A stretch of DNA of 64,000 nt from assembly GCA_013396635.1 (NCBI GenBank), contig WBMW01005039.1, positions 693,853 through 757,852 of the forward strand. Reading direction: 5' to 3'. The position numbers and the translations under genes were made by a program. The notes beneath the pieces were generated by a model. That model did not search any database, had not been told where the DNA came from, and saw only the letters and a program-made list of their open reading frames with translations. Below are positions 47,701 to 59,700 of the stretch, one piece after another. Position 1 is the stretch's first letter. Each line of letters opens with the position of its first letter. The DNA comes from Penelope pileata (Eukaryota; Chordata; Aves; Galliformes; Cracidae).

Positions 47701-50700
47701 GGGTGAGTTGGGTGACAGCCATGCACCGCACCTCCCAGGAGGGGCACATCCCTCCCTGCCCCTGGTGCTCCCCTCCTCCAAGAGGACAGGCGGGCACACA
47801 GCTGGCTTAGCTTGGGGAACAGCAAGAGCGTGTCCAGCCCACGAGCTGTGATGAGCAAATAGCAAACCTGTATCGATTAGAGAGGTAATTTGTAGGTTAA
47901 ACCCAAGTTTGGGTGCTTAGGAACAGTAGGACCACGTACCATCCAGCATCAGGGCAGCTGGTGGATGCGTGGCCCCAACAAGCACATCCCTAGCACGGCT
48001 CTGCTTGCTGCCCTGAGACCAGCCATGGCCTGTGGACTTCTGCAAGCCCATGGCCTTCTGCAGCCACCTTGTCTTGGGGATGAGGCTTCAGAAAAATTGG
48101 GCTTTTCCTCTGGCTTCAGGTGCAGGGTACGAGGATGAGAGCAGCCAGGCAGAGAAGGAGGGCGACAGGGTGGAGCCAGGGGAGATGCACACCTACATCT
48201 GGGACATCCAGCAAAACCAGGGCCCCACAGACGGCGACGCGCCCTGTCTGACCCACTCCTACACCTCCAACGTCGACAGCGTGAAGGACGCCAACTCCGG
48301 TTTGATTGGAGCCCTGCTCGTGTGCCGGCCTGGTAAGGGCAGCAGGGGATGGGGACAGGCCAGGTACAATCCTGAACTGAGAGGCAGAAAACTCAAAGCT
48401 GCCTTCCAGAGGCTGGCTGTGGCCGTGGGGTCTTCCTGGTGTGGAAACACCCTTGGGCTTCTGTGCTGGAGAGAAGCTGGTTGCTTCTTTCCCTTGCCAG
48501 ATTTCAGACTACAGACGAAATCTTTTGTCTTGTAGCTGAACCTCATCTATTCAAGGTGAATTTCCTTGGAAGCATAAATGTTTGTCTTTCCTTCAGGGTT
48601 TCACCGAGCTATAACCATTTATTGTCAGCCAGGGCACTTTGCCAAACAGGATTTTGTTGGAAGACCTAGAGGGAAGTTTTTATCAGCAAGGGGAGAGGCA
48701 GGACCCCTGGGGCACTGCCTCATCCACAATGTCCGTGCCTGCCCTCGTCCTGCGGTGAACACGGAGATGGTGACATCTTGACTCTTAACTGGGGCACAAG
48801 GAGTCAGGAAGTGAAGCTGGGCTGGGACTGGTCCTCCCTGGCTGAGCAGTGTGCTGTAGGTAGTTGTCCAGACCCCTCTGTAGTCACTGGGGAGGAATGG
48901 GCACCTGTGGGGTGCGAGTCACCTCCCAGGCACCGTCTGCAGGCCCCGGTGACTCGCCGCGAGCCATTCCTCCACTGACGGAGCCGAGTCTAGACAAGCA
49001 GTGCAGACAGTGGTGCTGATAGGGGCTGCACAGAATGGGCCCTTCCAGGTGACTCAGTGATGGGAGACATGACAAAAATCCACAGCCTGGCCTTGGCTTA
49101 TCAGATCTTGGAGGGCAGAAAGGGACTTCCCATGGGAGATGGGCATGGTGCTTGCTGACCTGTAAAGAAACCCATCCCGTGGCCTCTTGCAGGGACCCTG
49201 GCGAGCGATGGGACCCAGAACACGTGGCGAGACCTCGTGATGCTCTTTGCGGTGTTTGATGAAGGTAACCAGCCAAGGCGAGCTGAGCACGTTGGTGTCA
49301 CCTGAATTTAGCCTGGTGCAGGATGCGTGCTTTGGCCTCGATGTAGGCGCAGCCATTCAGCTCCTACATTGCTTCTCATGGGTTTGAGCCTTGCACAGCC
49401 CACATCCTTCTAGTACAGCACTGCAGCTCCTTCCTCCATGCCCCAGATGCAGGGAGCTTGCAGCCCCCAGCTCCCACCATGTGTTCCCTTCACTGGGAAG
49501 GGCTGAAAGGAGTGATGCCCTGTCGTGTGCAGTCATCACTGTCACACCGGCTTTGGCTTTCAGACTGTCTCATCACGGTGGGAAGTTTTTATTTCTCTTT
49601 GAAATACTCTCAAGCAAGAGCTGACTGCATCCTCCTCTTTCCACAGGGAAAAGCTGGTACTCTGAGCCCAACTCCCTCGCAGCTCCTCAGCCCTCGCCCC
49701 ACAACAGAACGGAGCTGCACACCATCAATGGCTACATCAACAGCTCACTGCCTGGTGAGCACTGCTGTGCTGGGGACAGGGATGAAGGAGGTGGCAGGCA
49801 TTTGGAAGAGGGGTGTACCCAAGTCTGTAAACTCAGGGGACAAGGTGGCTTGTGACATGAGGGACATCAAGAAGAGTTTCCAGGTGATGGATGTTAGGCT
49901 GCATTCACTCTGGAGAGACCTTCACATCTCAACTTCGTTATCTGCCTTGTCCAGTGTGGGGCAGGACCTGTGTGTGTTGCCAAGTGCAGCTGACCTCCTT
50001 GGATTTCTCAAGTGTTGGTAGCAAGGAGTTCAATCCCTTGTAGCCCTATGAGCTAGGCTGGAGGTAGCATTGAGGGAAGAATCCACACCTCTGATAACAC
50101 AGCTCTGTAGGGTATGGAAAGCTCACAGCAAGGAAAAGAAAAGGCTGTCTGTGGTCTCAGTGAAGGTAGAAAATGGCAGTTTGTGGTGTTCTTCTGGAAT
50201 AAGATCTAGAGCTGCCTGGTAGGGAAGGATCTCCAAAGCAAACTGGGAAATATCATCAGGAGAGACAGCACCATCAGCAAGCACTGCACCACTCCCTGAA
50301 ACCTCCCACCTGGATCTGGCCTTTCTCCAAGAAAAGAAAAAAGAAAAACTCCCCTGAATTCCCTGGCCTGGTGGGAGCTTAAGAGCAGACCTCATGGTCT
50401 TCCCCTCATGAAGGTGCTCACCTCCACCAGCAGCTCCCATCTGGCTGTGGGACCTACCTGAGAGGTGTCTGATGGACAGGTCATGATGGAGAGGCAACAG
50501 TGGAGAGCTGATGGCTCAGGACAGAGCCTCCACCCTGTCTTTTCCCCCGCTGTTGGGACCTATTCCAATCACTTGTGGTGCTCAGTGCCAAAAAAAAGTG
50601 CTTGACTATTTGAATTTGTTTGGCTTCAGCTTCCAGGAACTTGTTCTTGTTATTCTCTTCCCCATTAGATTACAGAGCCCTTTGGCAAACAGTGATTCCT

Positions 50701-53700
50701 CTCCAGAAAAATATTTTTACAAGTCAAGTTTTCTCCTATTTCCTAAGCATGCTGAGCAATTTGAATCTCTCCAAGGAAAGAATTTTCTCCAGCCTTCAAA
50801 CAGTCCTAGTGACCTCTCCCTGCCCTTTCTGGGGTATTTTAACTCCTGCTGAAGATGTTCTGGAGCCCTGCCCCAGCTGTAATGTTTGAGCATCAGGCTT
50901 GCCAGTGCTACCATCAGACAAATATTTCCCCTTCCCAGCTCCCTGCTCTCCTGTTTACAGAGTCAGGGAGCACATCTACCCCTTTTGTTGCTGCATCACG
51001 CTGTGAGCTCCCGTTAGCACGCACATTTCAGGCTCTGAGCCCTTGACACCCGGAGTGTGGGGACAAGGGGTGGACACCGAGATGACTCCTGGTGCTGTCC
51101 TTCCCCTGGCAGGTCTCACGCTGTGCCTCAGGAAGCAGGCCCACTGGCATGTCATTGGCTTGGGCACTGGGCCAGAAGTCCACTCCATCTTCTTTGAAGG
51201 CCACACGTTCCTGCTGAGGGGCCACCGTCTCAGCAGCCTCGAAATCTCCCCTGCCACGTATCTCACAGCCCAGACCACGCCAGGAACAGCTGGCTGGTTT
51301 CGGATATTCTGCCAGATACCATCCCACCAGCAAGGTAAGCTGATTCTCCCGGAGCTCAGGGAAAAGAAATTCAGGGTATGGTCTTGGCTCTGCACAGTGC
51401 TGCATCTCCAAGGCCATTCCTGTTCTATCAATGTGCAAGGTGGTCCATGGCAGGATGGCGTGGGTTGATCCATGATGGCATGTTTGATGGGGATAGTAGT
51501 GGAGAGGGCTTACCTGTGCAGGTAAGTCAGCATCACCCTTCTCCTACCCAGCTGGCATGGAGGCCGTGGTGAAGGTGGAAGAGTGCCCGGAGGAGCGCCT
51601 GCAGAAGATGGGGCAGCCATCAGATGAGCCAGAGTACACGGATGAGTATGAAGAAGAGGAGGAAGCTTATCACGTGATCCAGGTGCGCTCTTTTGCCAAG
51701 AAGGACCCTGTGACCTGGACACACTACATCGCAGCTGAGGAAATGGACTGGGACTATGCCCCTGTGAAGCCGGTGTTCCTGGACAGGTGAGAGCAAGCTC
51801 CCATGGCCACGGGGCTGCTCCCTCAGGCAGCACACACGATGAGTCCCTGTGCCTTAGGCAGCACTGCATGGTGGTGGCACTTGTCACCAGTCTCAATGTC
51901 ACTCTGCTGACGCAGGCTGTGTGGGCTGGGGCTGGCACAGGGTTACCGAGTTCTGTCCTAGATGGAGATTCCAGGGGAATTCCTAGATGGAGATGCAAGG
52001 GGCAGCCAGAGGAGATGTCCTCTCCAGCTCCTGGGAAGGAGCTGCAATGACTGAGAAAAGACAGCTGCTCTGCTGTGTTATTTCCACACATCAAGGATGC
52101 TCTTGACACAGGAGCTGCTATGTTCTCAGCTTCCACAGTCACCAGTTCCCTCCAGGACAGGGCAGCGTGAGACCAGGGCTGCCCACGTGCAGCCTAGCTG
52201 TGGTTTTCTCCATAAAAGAAGCACTGGATGCTTCTAGACACCCTTTTTATTTAGGGTGTCCTGCAGGGATGAGAATATCTTTTTATTTTGCCTCTATAGA
52301 GCAGTTGGCTGGTCCCTCTCTGGGCTGCTCCTGCAATGCCAACTATTGTCACTTGGAACGTTATTCCCCAACACACGTATCATGATTGCAGACAGGTGTT
52401 CTGCTCCATGCACTGACAGCCCCTGGGCAGTTGGTTCTTGGAAGGGTCTTGCTGTGGAAGGTCTTGCTGTGGTTCTGACAGCATCCTGGATGTGGCCATT
52501 TGCTCTTCCTTGCCTGCAGAAACACCACGAGCCTGTACTTGGAGGCTGGCCCTCAGCGGATCGGTTCAAGGTACAAGAAAGTGATGTTTGTGGAGTACGA
52601 GGATGCGACCTTCAAGAAGCGCAAGGCATCATCTCAGCCAGGCAAGGGGATTCTGGGGCCTGTCCTAAAGGGCGAAGTTGGAGACCAGTTTAAGGTAAGA
52701 GAAATTGCTTTCCACACAGAGACTGGAGAGGGAAACTTCAAAGCTTGATGCTGCTCCTCCTAACAGCCCTTGCTTGCTACTGGGAGGAACGGGATGGTTT
52801 CCAGGAGCTTTGCATTTCTGCTCCCTGCCCAGGGCTCCCTGTGTGTTTGTGGGCATGGAGCCGAAGGTAACGCCTGTGGCAAAGCCCTGACAGAACTATT
52901 TAGGGAAATAAATGAAGGGCTTCATGCTGGGAAGTGGGGAGCACTGTGAAGCTGTTGACTGCGGTGCGTGCTGTGCCTTGGTCTGCTGGGGCCTCCTGGG
53001 CTGGCAGAGGTCTTCTGTCTCATAGGGAAAGTTAGACTAAAGATAGCAACCTGCCCTTTAATAGATCTGACATTTTTCTGCCCTCCCAAAATGTGCCTGA
53101 AGTGGGCACCTCCCGGAAAGATGGGCAGAGTAGAGGAACAGTCATCTCTTCTCTCCTGCCTCCCGCTCTGTGGTCCTGCACACATCCGGGTTCCTCCCTT
53201 TGGACATGGGCAGGTGCCAATCCCAGATGCCAGCCCAGCACTTCCCCCCTGCACAGACACTGAGGACAGCCTCGAGGGCTCACAGACAGGGACAAACACC
53301 CCTGTTGGCTGTCCTCATTTCAGATCGTGTTCAGGAATCTGGCAAGCCGGCCGTACAACGTTTACCCTCATGGCCTCACCAGCGTAAACCCGTACCACGC
53401 GATTAAGTCCTCTCAAGGTAAGGCTGTGGGCAGGCCATAGGAATTCAGGACATCAGTTGGCCAGTGCCATTTTACTGGGCCAGGAGAGCTTTCTGCAGCC
53501 CATGGTAAGCCCAACTCTTCCATGCAAGCACCTGAGACCTCTCCCTCTACCAACATCCCCCAGCAGCCAGGACTCAGCCAGCTTTGCCACTGGTTCAACT
53601 CCATGAAGGTGGGCAAGCTGTGGTCCTGGAGGAGCAGGGATGGTGCTCTGTAGGGGGTCAGAGACAGAAAGATGGACAGGAGCTGTGCAAACCATGCTCT

Positions 53701-56700
53701 CGCAGTGACTCAGATGAGCAGCAGCAGAGAAAGGCCTTTTCCCAAAGCTGTCAGTGCAAGATCCTGCTGTGAATGCTCAGAGGGATTTATCTGTGTTTGA
53801 GTTTTCATAGGATAGCTTAGGTTGGAATGGACCTTAAAGATCATCCTCGAGGGATGACCCCTGGAGGAGCAGCCCAGACCTAACAGATCTGCCCTCGGGC
53901 TGTGTGTTGGCAGACAAGGACGTGAAGGACATTCCTATTGCCCCTGGCCAGTCCTTCACCTACAGGTGGAGCATCACAATGGAGGACGGGCCAACGCAGA
54001 CAGATCCCCGCTGCCTCACTCGCTTCTACTACAGCTCCATCAACCCCACACGGGACACAGCCTCAGGCCTGATTGGGCCCCTACTGATCTGCTTCAAGAA
54101 ATCCATGGACCAGAGGGGAAATCAGGTGGGTCCTCCCTCCAGGTGTGCCAGAGAAAGCATCACGTTCCCTTAGCAAGGAGGGTGCTTTGTCCCTTTAATT
54201 GACAGGCTGAAATAACCGTGGGGGCAGAAAAACTTGGCTAAAAGCAGATTTCACTGTCCTGTTGTCTTCAGCTCTACCACCAGCTCCAAGCTCCTCCTTT
54301 CCTCACTCCTCCCTTGCAGGCTCCCTTCTCTCCAAGCCTGAGCCCTACCTTAGTGAAAAGCAGTAAATTGCTCCCCATGCACCCAGGCCGAGGTGACAGC
54401 CACGCTGCACCCTGGGGGCCGATCTGGACAGGCCAGCAGCATCCCCTTCTCTCTCTGCCTCCCAGATAATGTCAGACAAGACAAAGTTGGTGCTGTTTTC
54501 TGTCTTCGATGAGAACCGCAGCTGGTACCTGGAGGAGAACATCAGGCGGTTCTGCACCGACGCAGCCCACGTAGATACCCAGGACCCCCAGTTTTATGCC
54601 TCCAACGTGATGCACAGTAAGTGCAAAGCCCGGGGGGACAGCTGCTCCCTGCCCCAGGGCAGCCAGGTGCAACCTCTCACCCCCTGCTCTCTTCCAGCTA
54701 TTAATGGCTTTGTCTTTGACAACCTGCAACTGGAGCTCTGCCTGCACGAAGTCGTGTACTGGTATGTCCTGAGTGTCGGGGCCCAGACGGATTTCCTCTC
54801 GGTCTTCTTCTCTGGAAACACGTTCAAGCACAACATGGTCTTTGAGGATGTGCTTACCCTTTTCCCGTTTTCTGGAGAAACTGTCTTCATGAGTGTGGAA
54901 AAGCCAGGTTGGTGACACGGGCTGTTCCGTAAGCCACGGGCTGGGCATCGCAGCAGGGCACAGGGAGCACCTCCAGCCAGGGCTGTGCTGGGCTCTGGTA
55001 CCTGACCACACTTTGGCAGCCCTGAGAGCAAAGGGACACACAGACTGCTGGAACAGCAAAGTGAAAGGGGATGGTTACATCTTCCACAGCTTAAATCAAA
55101 GAAGTGGGTTAAATTGCCCTATCTTAGTTCACAAGCAGCCCCTTGCAGCTGCACCCAGCAGCAGTGCTGTCCCTGCTGCTCACAGCATCGCATGCATCCA
55201 CGTGGCTTCACGAGGAGGAGGAGCACAGAGAAGTCCTAGGAGGGATTTTCTTTGGGGTTTATTTCCCTCCACTCAGCACTTTTTTTCCTTAGCGTTGGCA
55301 AAAGCAGTGCCCTTAACCCTTTCCTCACCAGCAGAGGAAACAGATTCGACCGTGCGATTGCACGCCGGTCACGGGGGCTGCACCAAGCTGGCGGAGTGTC
55401 ACCAGGAAGCTTTCTAAATCACAGCCAAACTCCGCATCCGTCTGAGCTCTGCTGATCTGGAGAAGGCAAGCAGCCGGGCAGCAGCAGATGACAGCTCTCT
55501 CCAGCGTCAGAGCCGCGTTATTACACAGCTCTGTGGGGAGCGGGCGCGTTGGCTGGGGATGTGAGCAAGACGCAGCCTTTTCCTTTCTTTCTCCTTGAGT
55601 GGGAGAGACGTGACGACTGCGTCTGGGGAGAGGTGTATCTGCCAGCAGCATCTTGTCTTCGGGGGCGGATGATGGTGACTGCCGTGCTGCTGTGATCATC
55701 CCGGAGGTGCTGTGGTTTCTCAGTGCATTAGCTCTTCTCACCAAGCAGCTGATGGGGCCTGGCAGTGCGTGCAGCTCGCTGGGCTCTGGCAGGAAGCACC
55801 AGCCCTGCTGATGGCTGAAAATATGCCTGAAAATATGGGTTACACTAACAAGGGAGTGGTGTGGGGATGGCAACCCTTCTGATTTCCCGCTGATGGTGTC
55901 CTCTTGTCTTCTCCTGAGACAGGCATTTGGACACTGGGGTGCCTGAATCCTGACTTCAGAGACCGAGGGATGCATGCCAAGTTCACAGTCACTCAGTGCC
56001 TGCTTGAGGAATACCCTGATGGGGAAGAGTACGTGGATTATGAGGAGGAAGCCTTTGAGTTCCAACCCAGGGGCTTCTCTAAGAGAAAGAGATGGCGCAG
56101 GCCGTGTGTGAGTGAACAGATGAACAATGTCACCTCTTCCAAAAATGAGACAAAGAAGCCAAGACTGTGCTTGACAGAACCCAGCCATGGGGCCCTCCCA
56201 AGCAATGGCACCATTTCTGGACCCTCTTCCAATGGCACAGCAACATTCTCAGGGAAACCACATTCAGCCGATATTTCCATCTCTTTTATGCCAGAGACAG
56301 ACTATGACCTAGTGTCTTATGAATCCTTCCTGAAAGATGAAGAAGAATTGTCAAAAAACATCAGCCAGGAACGAGGGCTTGGGGCTCTCCCATCTGGAGA
56401 ACACTTGGCAAACATCAGTGGAAAGGTCCATGGTACCGTGAGCTCAGGGGAAGGCCAGCAGCTGCACCAAGCCATGGCAGCTCCAGAAGTTTCTATAGTG
56501 GGAAAGAAGGTGACAAAAGTCCCAGAGGTACAAGGGCCATTAAAAGGGCCTGATGGTATGTTAGAGATCCTGGAAGCACAGACTCAGAAAACAAATGGCC
56601 CATGGGACTCAACTGCTTTTGCTGCTGGTGGAGGTTCTCTTCAAGGGACCAGGAGCTCATTTCAACTGAATGACCTCGAGCATAGCCTGGGGCTTCAAAA

Positions 56701-59700
56701 CACATCTTCAGAAGGCGCTGATAAAATACCCTTACATCTACAGGAGCCAAGGGGGACAATCAGTACAGAACGTAGTTCCTTCTTCACACTGAACAGTTCT
56801 TCAGCGCCCTCAGACAGGACAGGGGACATTGGGACCTCTCATGCTGTGCCTCAGAGCCACGCTGCAGGCAGCAATCACTCCTCCAATGAGTTAGATGCTA
56901 GACTGAAAGAAAGACCTCATGAAGTAGTTTCACGAGGTTTTAATGAATCTTTTGAAGGGGAAAATGTTTCTTTCTCAGAGCTACGACCCAGAATACCTGT
57001 ACAAGAACAAATCCCTACGGATTTGAGTAACTCCTTGCCTGCAGAAAGTGGCACAGAAGAAGATGATGGACTTGCCAAAGGCCCAAGACTTCTAGGAACC
57101 ACCCTGGCACACAGCAATGACCTTGAGCCTTCCAGATATGTAATGACAGAAGAGAGGGATGAGTTAATCCTGGGGGCACTGTTTCAGGATGCTACAGCCA
57201 CTAAGGAATTGCCAGAGACAGACAGCCTTGTCCTTCTGGAATCAAACCTTGTGGCCAATGACACAAGGCAGTTCCCAAGTGGCTTCTTAAACAGCCCTGA
57301 GCAACTTCTGAGACACGGAGCTCCAGCTCCGAGCATGGGTGGCCCCACTTGGAGACCCCGACAAGCCAGGTCCTTGCAGGACAGAGGCTCAGTGCGTGGT
57401 TTGGGTCTTCCCACCCCCACTTCTGGCAGCGGGGAGTTCCTCTCTGCAGGTAACAGAGCAGAGCAGGATCTGTCCAGCCAGACCCCTGAGACAACACAGA
57501 GCCAGGCAGTGACATCAGCCAGCAGCTCAGAACAGCAGGATGGTGCTGCAGCTGCAGACCTGGCTTTAAATTGGGACCTGGTCTCACCAGGCACCTTGCA
57601 GAGCCCAGCTTTGGCTGAGATGCAGCTGGGTGGAGGGGCTGCCTGGGAGGCTACGTGGGGCAAGCAGGCACAGGGGAGAAGTCAGATGGAGGAGGAGACG
57701 AATGCTGTGGAGCAGCCAGGTCCAGAGAGGACTTGGGTCAGTCCCCAGCAGCTGGAAGCCAATGCCACGAAGGACTCTGTGCCTGAGAGTACCTCTGGGC
57801 AAAGCCCAGATGAAATCCCTATGAATCTGGCCTCCAAGGAGAACTCTTCCCTGCCTCCAAGCAGCGCTGCATTCAACCATAGTGCTACCGAGAAACCGGA
57901 CAGATATACGCAAGCCAGTCTGGATGATTGGCGGGTGCTTGGGAGGGGAGATGTCCTTGGAGAAACTGGGAAACTGGGAGAGCCCAAGGAAGGTGGGGAA
58001 AGCAACAGCACAGTGTGGAAGAGGAGCCATGCACCAGAACACAGGGAGAGCCCAGCTCTGAACAACGAGACCCACTCCAGCCCCTCAGTGCCAGAGGATA
58101 ACAAGGACTACGATGACTATGGTGAAACAGAGGAGGATTTTGATATCTATGGGGAAGAGGAACATGACCCACGCTCCTTCCAGGGGCAGATACGGCAATA
58201 CTTCATTGCAGCAGTGGAGGTGATATGGGAATATGGGAACCAGAGACCCCAGCACTTCCTAAAAGCCAAGTAAGTGTTGCTGCCTCTCACGTGTCCCCCT
58301 GGCACTGCATTGCATGGCTCCGTGTGTAGCCAGCAGCTTGGGACAGGCAGGATCTCAGGTCTGGGACTGTGTGACCCAGCCAAGCACCCTGTGCCAAGCA
58401 GCCCAGGGGAAGGATCCTCCCAGCACTGCACCTCCAGCGGGGAGATTCAGTGCCTCCAGGGTCTTCAAGCATCCTCACAAGCTGCTCAGGGATGTGCTAG
58501 GCTCTGCATCACTCTGCTGGTAGAGCAGATCCACCCCTGTCACTCCCCACATTACTCAGCATAGGTGCACGTAGCTGCGGCCTGGGGACAGCATCACCTG
58601 AGCTGCCTACCTGCCCTCACCCCTGCAGGGACCCGCTGAGCGGCAGGAAGAAGCCTTTCCGACAGTACCGCAAAGTGGTTTTCCGAGAGTACCTGGACGA
58701 TGCCTTCACTCAGCCACTGGCACGGGGAGAGCTGGACGAGCACTTGGGCATCCTCGGGCCCTACATCAGGGCAGAAGTTGAAGACACCATCATTGTGAGT
58801 TGAAAAAACTCTGCTTCCTGTAAATCCTGCCACATCCTCCCCTCGCTGGCTCTGCTCACTGAGCTGTGCCTGCCCGCTCCGTGGTGCCCGTGGGCTCACC
58901 TTTAGGGCTCTGGGGGCATGAGGTGCCATGCTGGTGTTCTGTGAGCCACGTGGATGGCACCAGGTTGGGCAGCAGAGGAACCTCAGTGGCTGGAGAAATG
59001 GGAAACAGGAATGTCAGGGTGTTCAGACACAAAATCCTGCTCCTCAGACAGCCCCATCCCCTGTAACCGCACAGCCCAGGCAGCTCCTGGGCTGCACGTA
59101 AAGAGATTGTAAAAAGGGTAATGAGCCTTTGCCTCCCCTCTGGTGCAGGTCAAGTTCAAGAACCTGGCCTCACGGCCCTTCTCCTTCCACTCCACACTGC
59201 AAGGCTACGAGGGCGGCGAGGCAGTGCGGCCCGGGGAGCTGCGGGAATACTCCTGGAAGGTCCTTCCCCAGATGGCACCCACCCCACAGGAGTTCGACTG
59301 CAAGGCCTGGGCTTACCTCTCCAACGTGGACCTGGTGGGTGGCAGCCTGGGAAGGAGGAGAACTGTGTCTGTTTGCGGGGTCAGGGCTCTTCCTGCAGTG
59401 CTGTGCTCAGAGCAGCTGCTGGCTGTGTGGATTCTCAGCTGTCTAATACAGTGATGAATGCTGTTTCATCTTCTCTTCCCCAATTTGGCTTTCTCCCCTT
59501 TCCCCTAGTTGTGCAGTTCTGTGAAACTTGTAGAATCATAGAACAGCTCAGGTTGGAAGGGACCTTAAAGATCATCCAGCTCCAACCCCTACCTGTGAGC
59601 ACCATGCTTCTTGCACCTGGACCAAGAATACCCCATCAATAGCCCCCCCGATCAGCTGGCCTGTAGTAGACCCCAACCACCAGCTGTCCTGTATTGGTCT

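Noticed and set aside
55325..56188. 287-codon minus frame over F8 intron 13 and exon 14
   Set aside because: It lies antisense to a clear F8 exon and has no recognisable domain.
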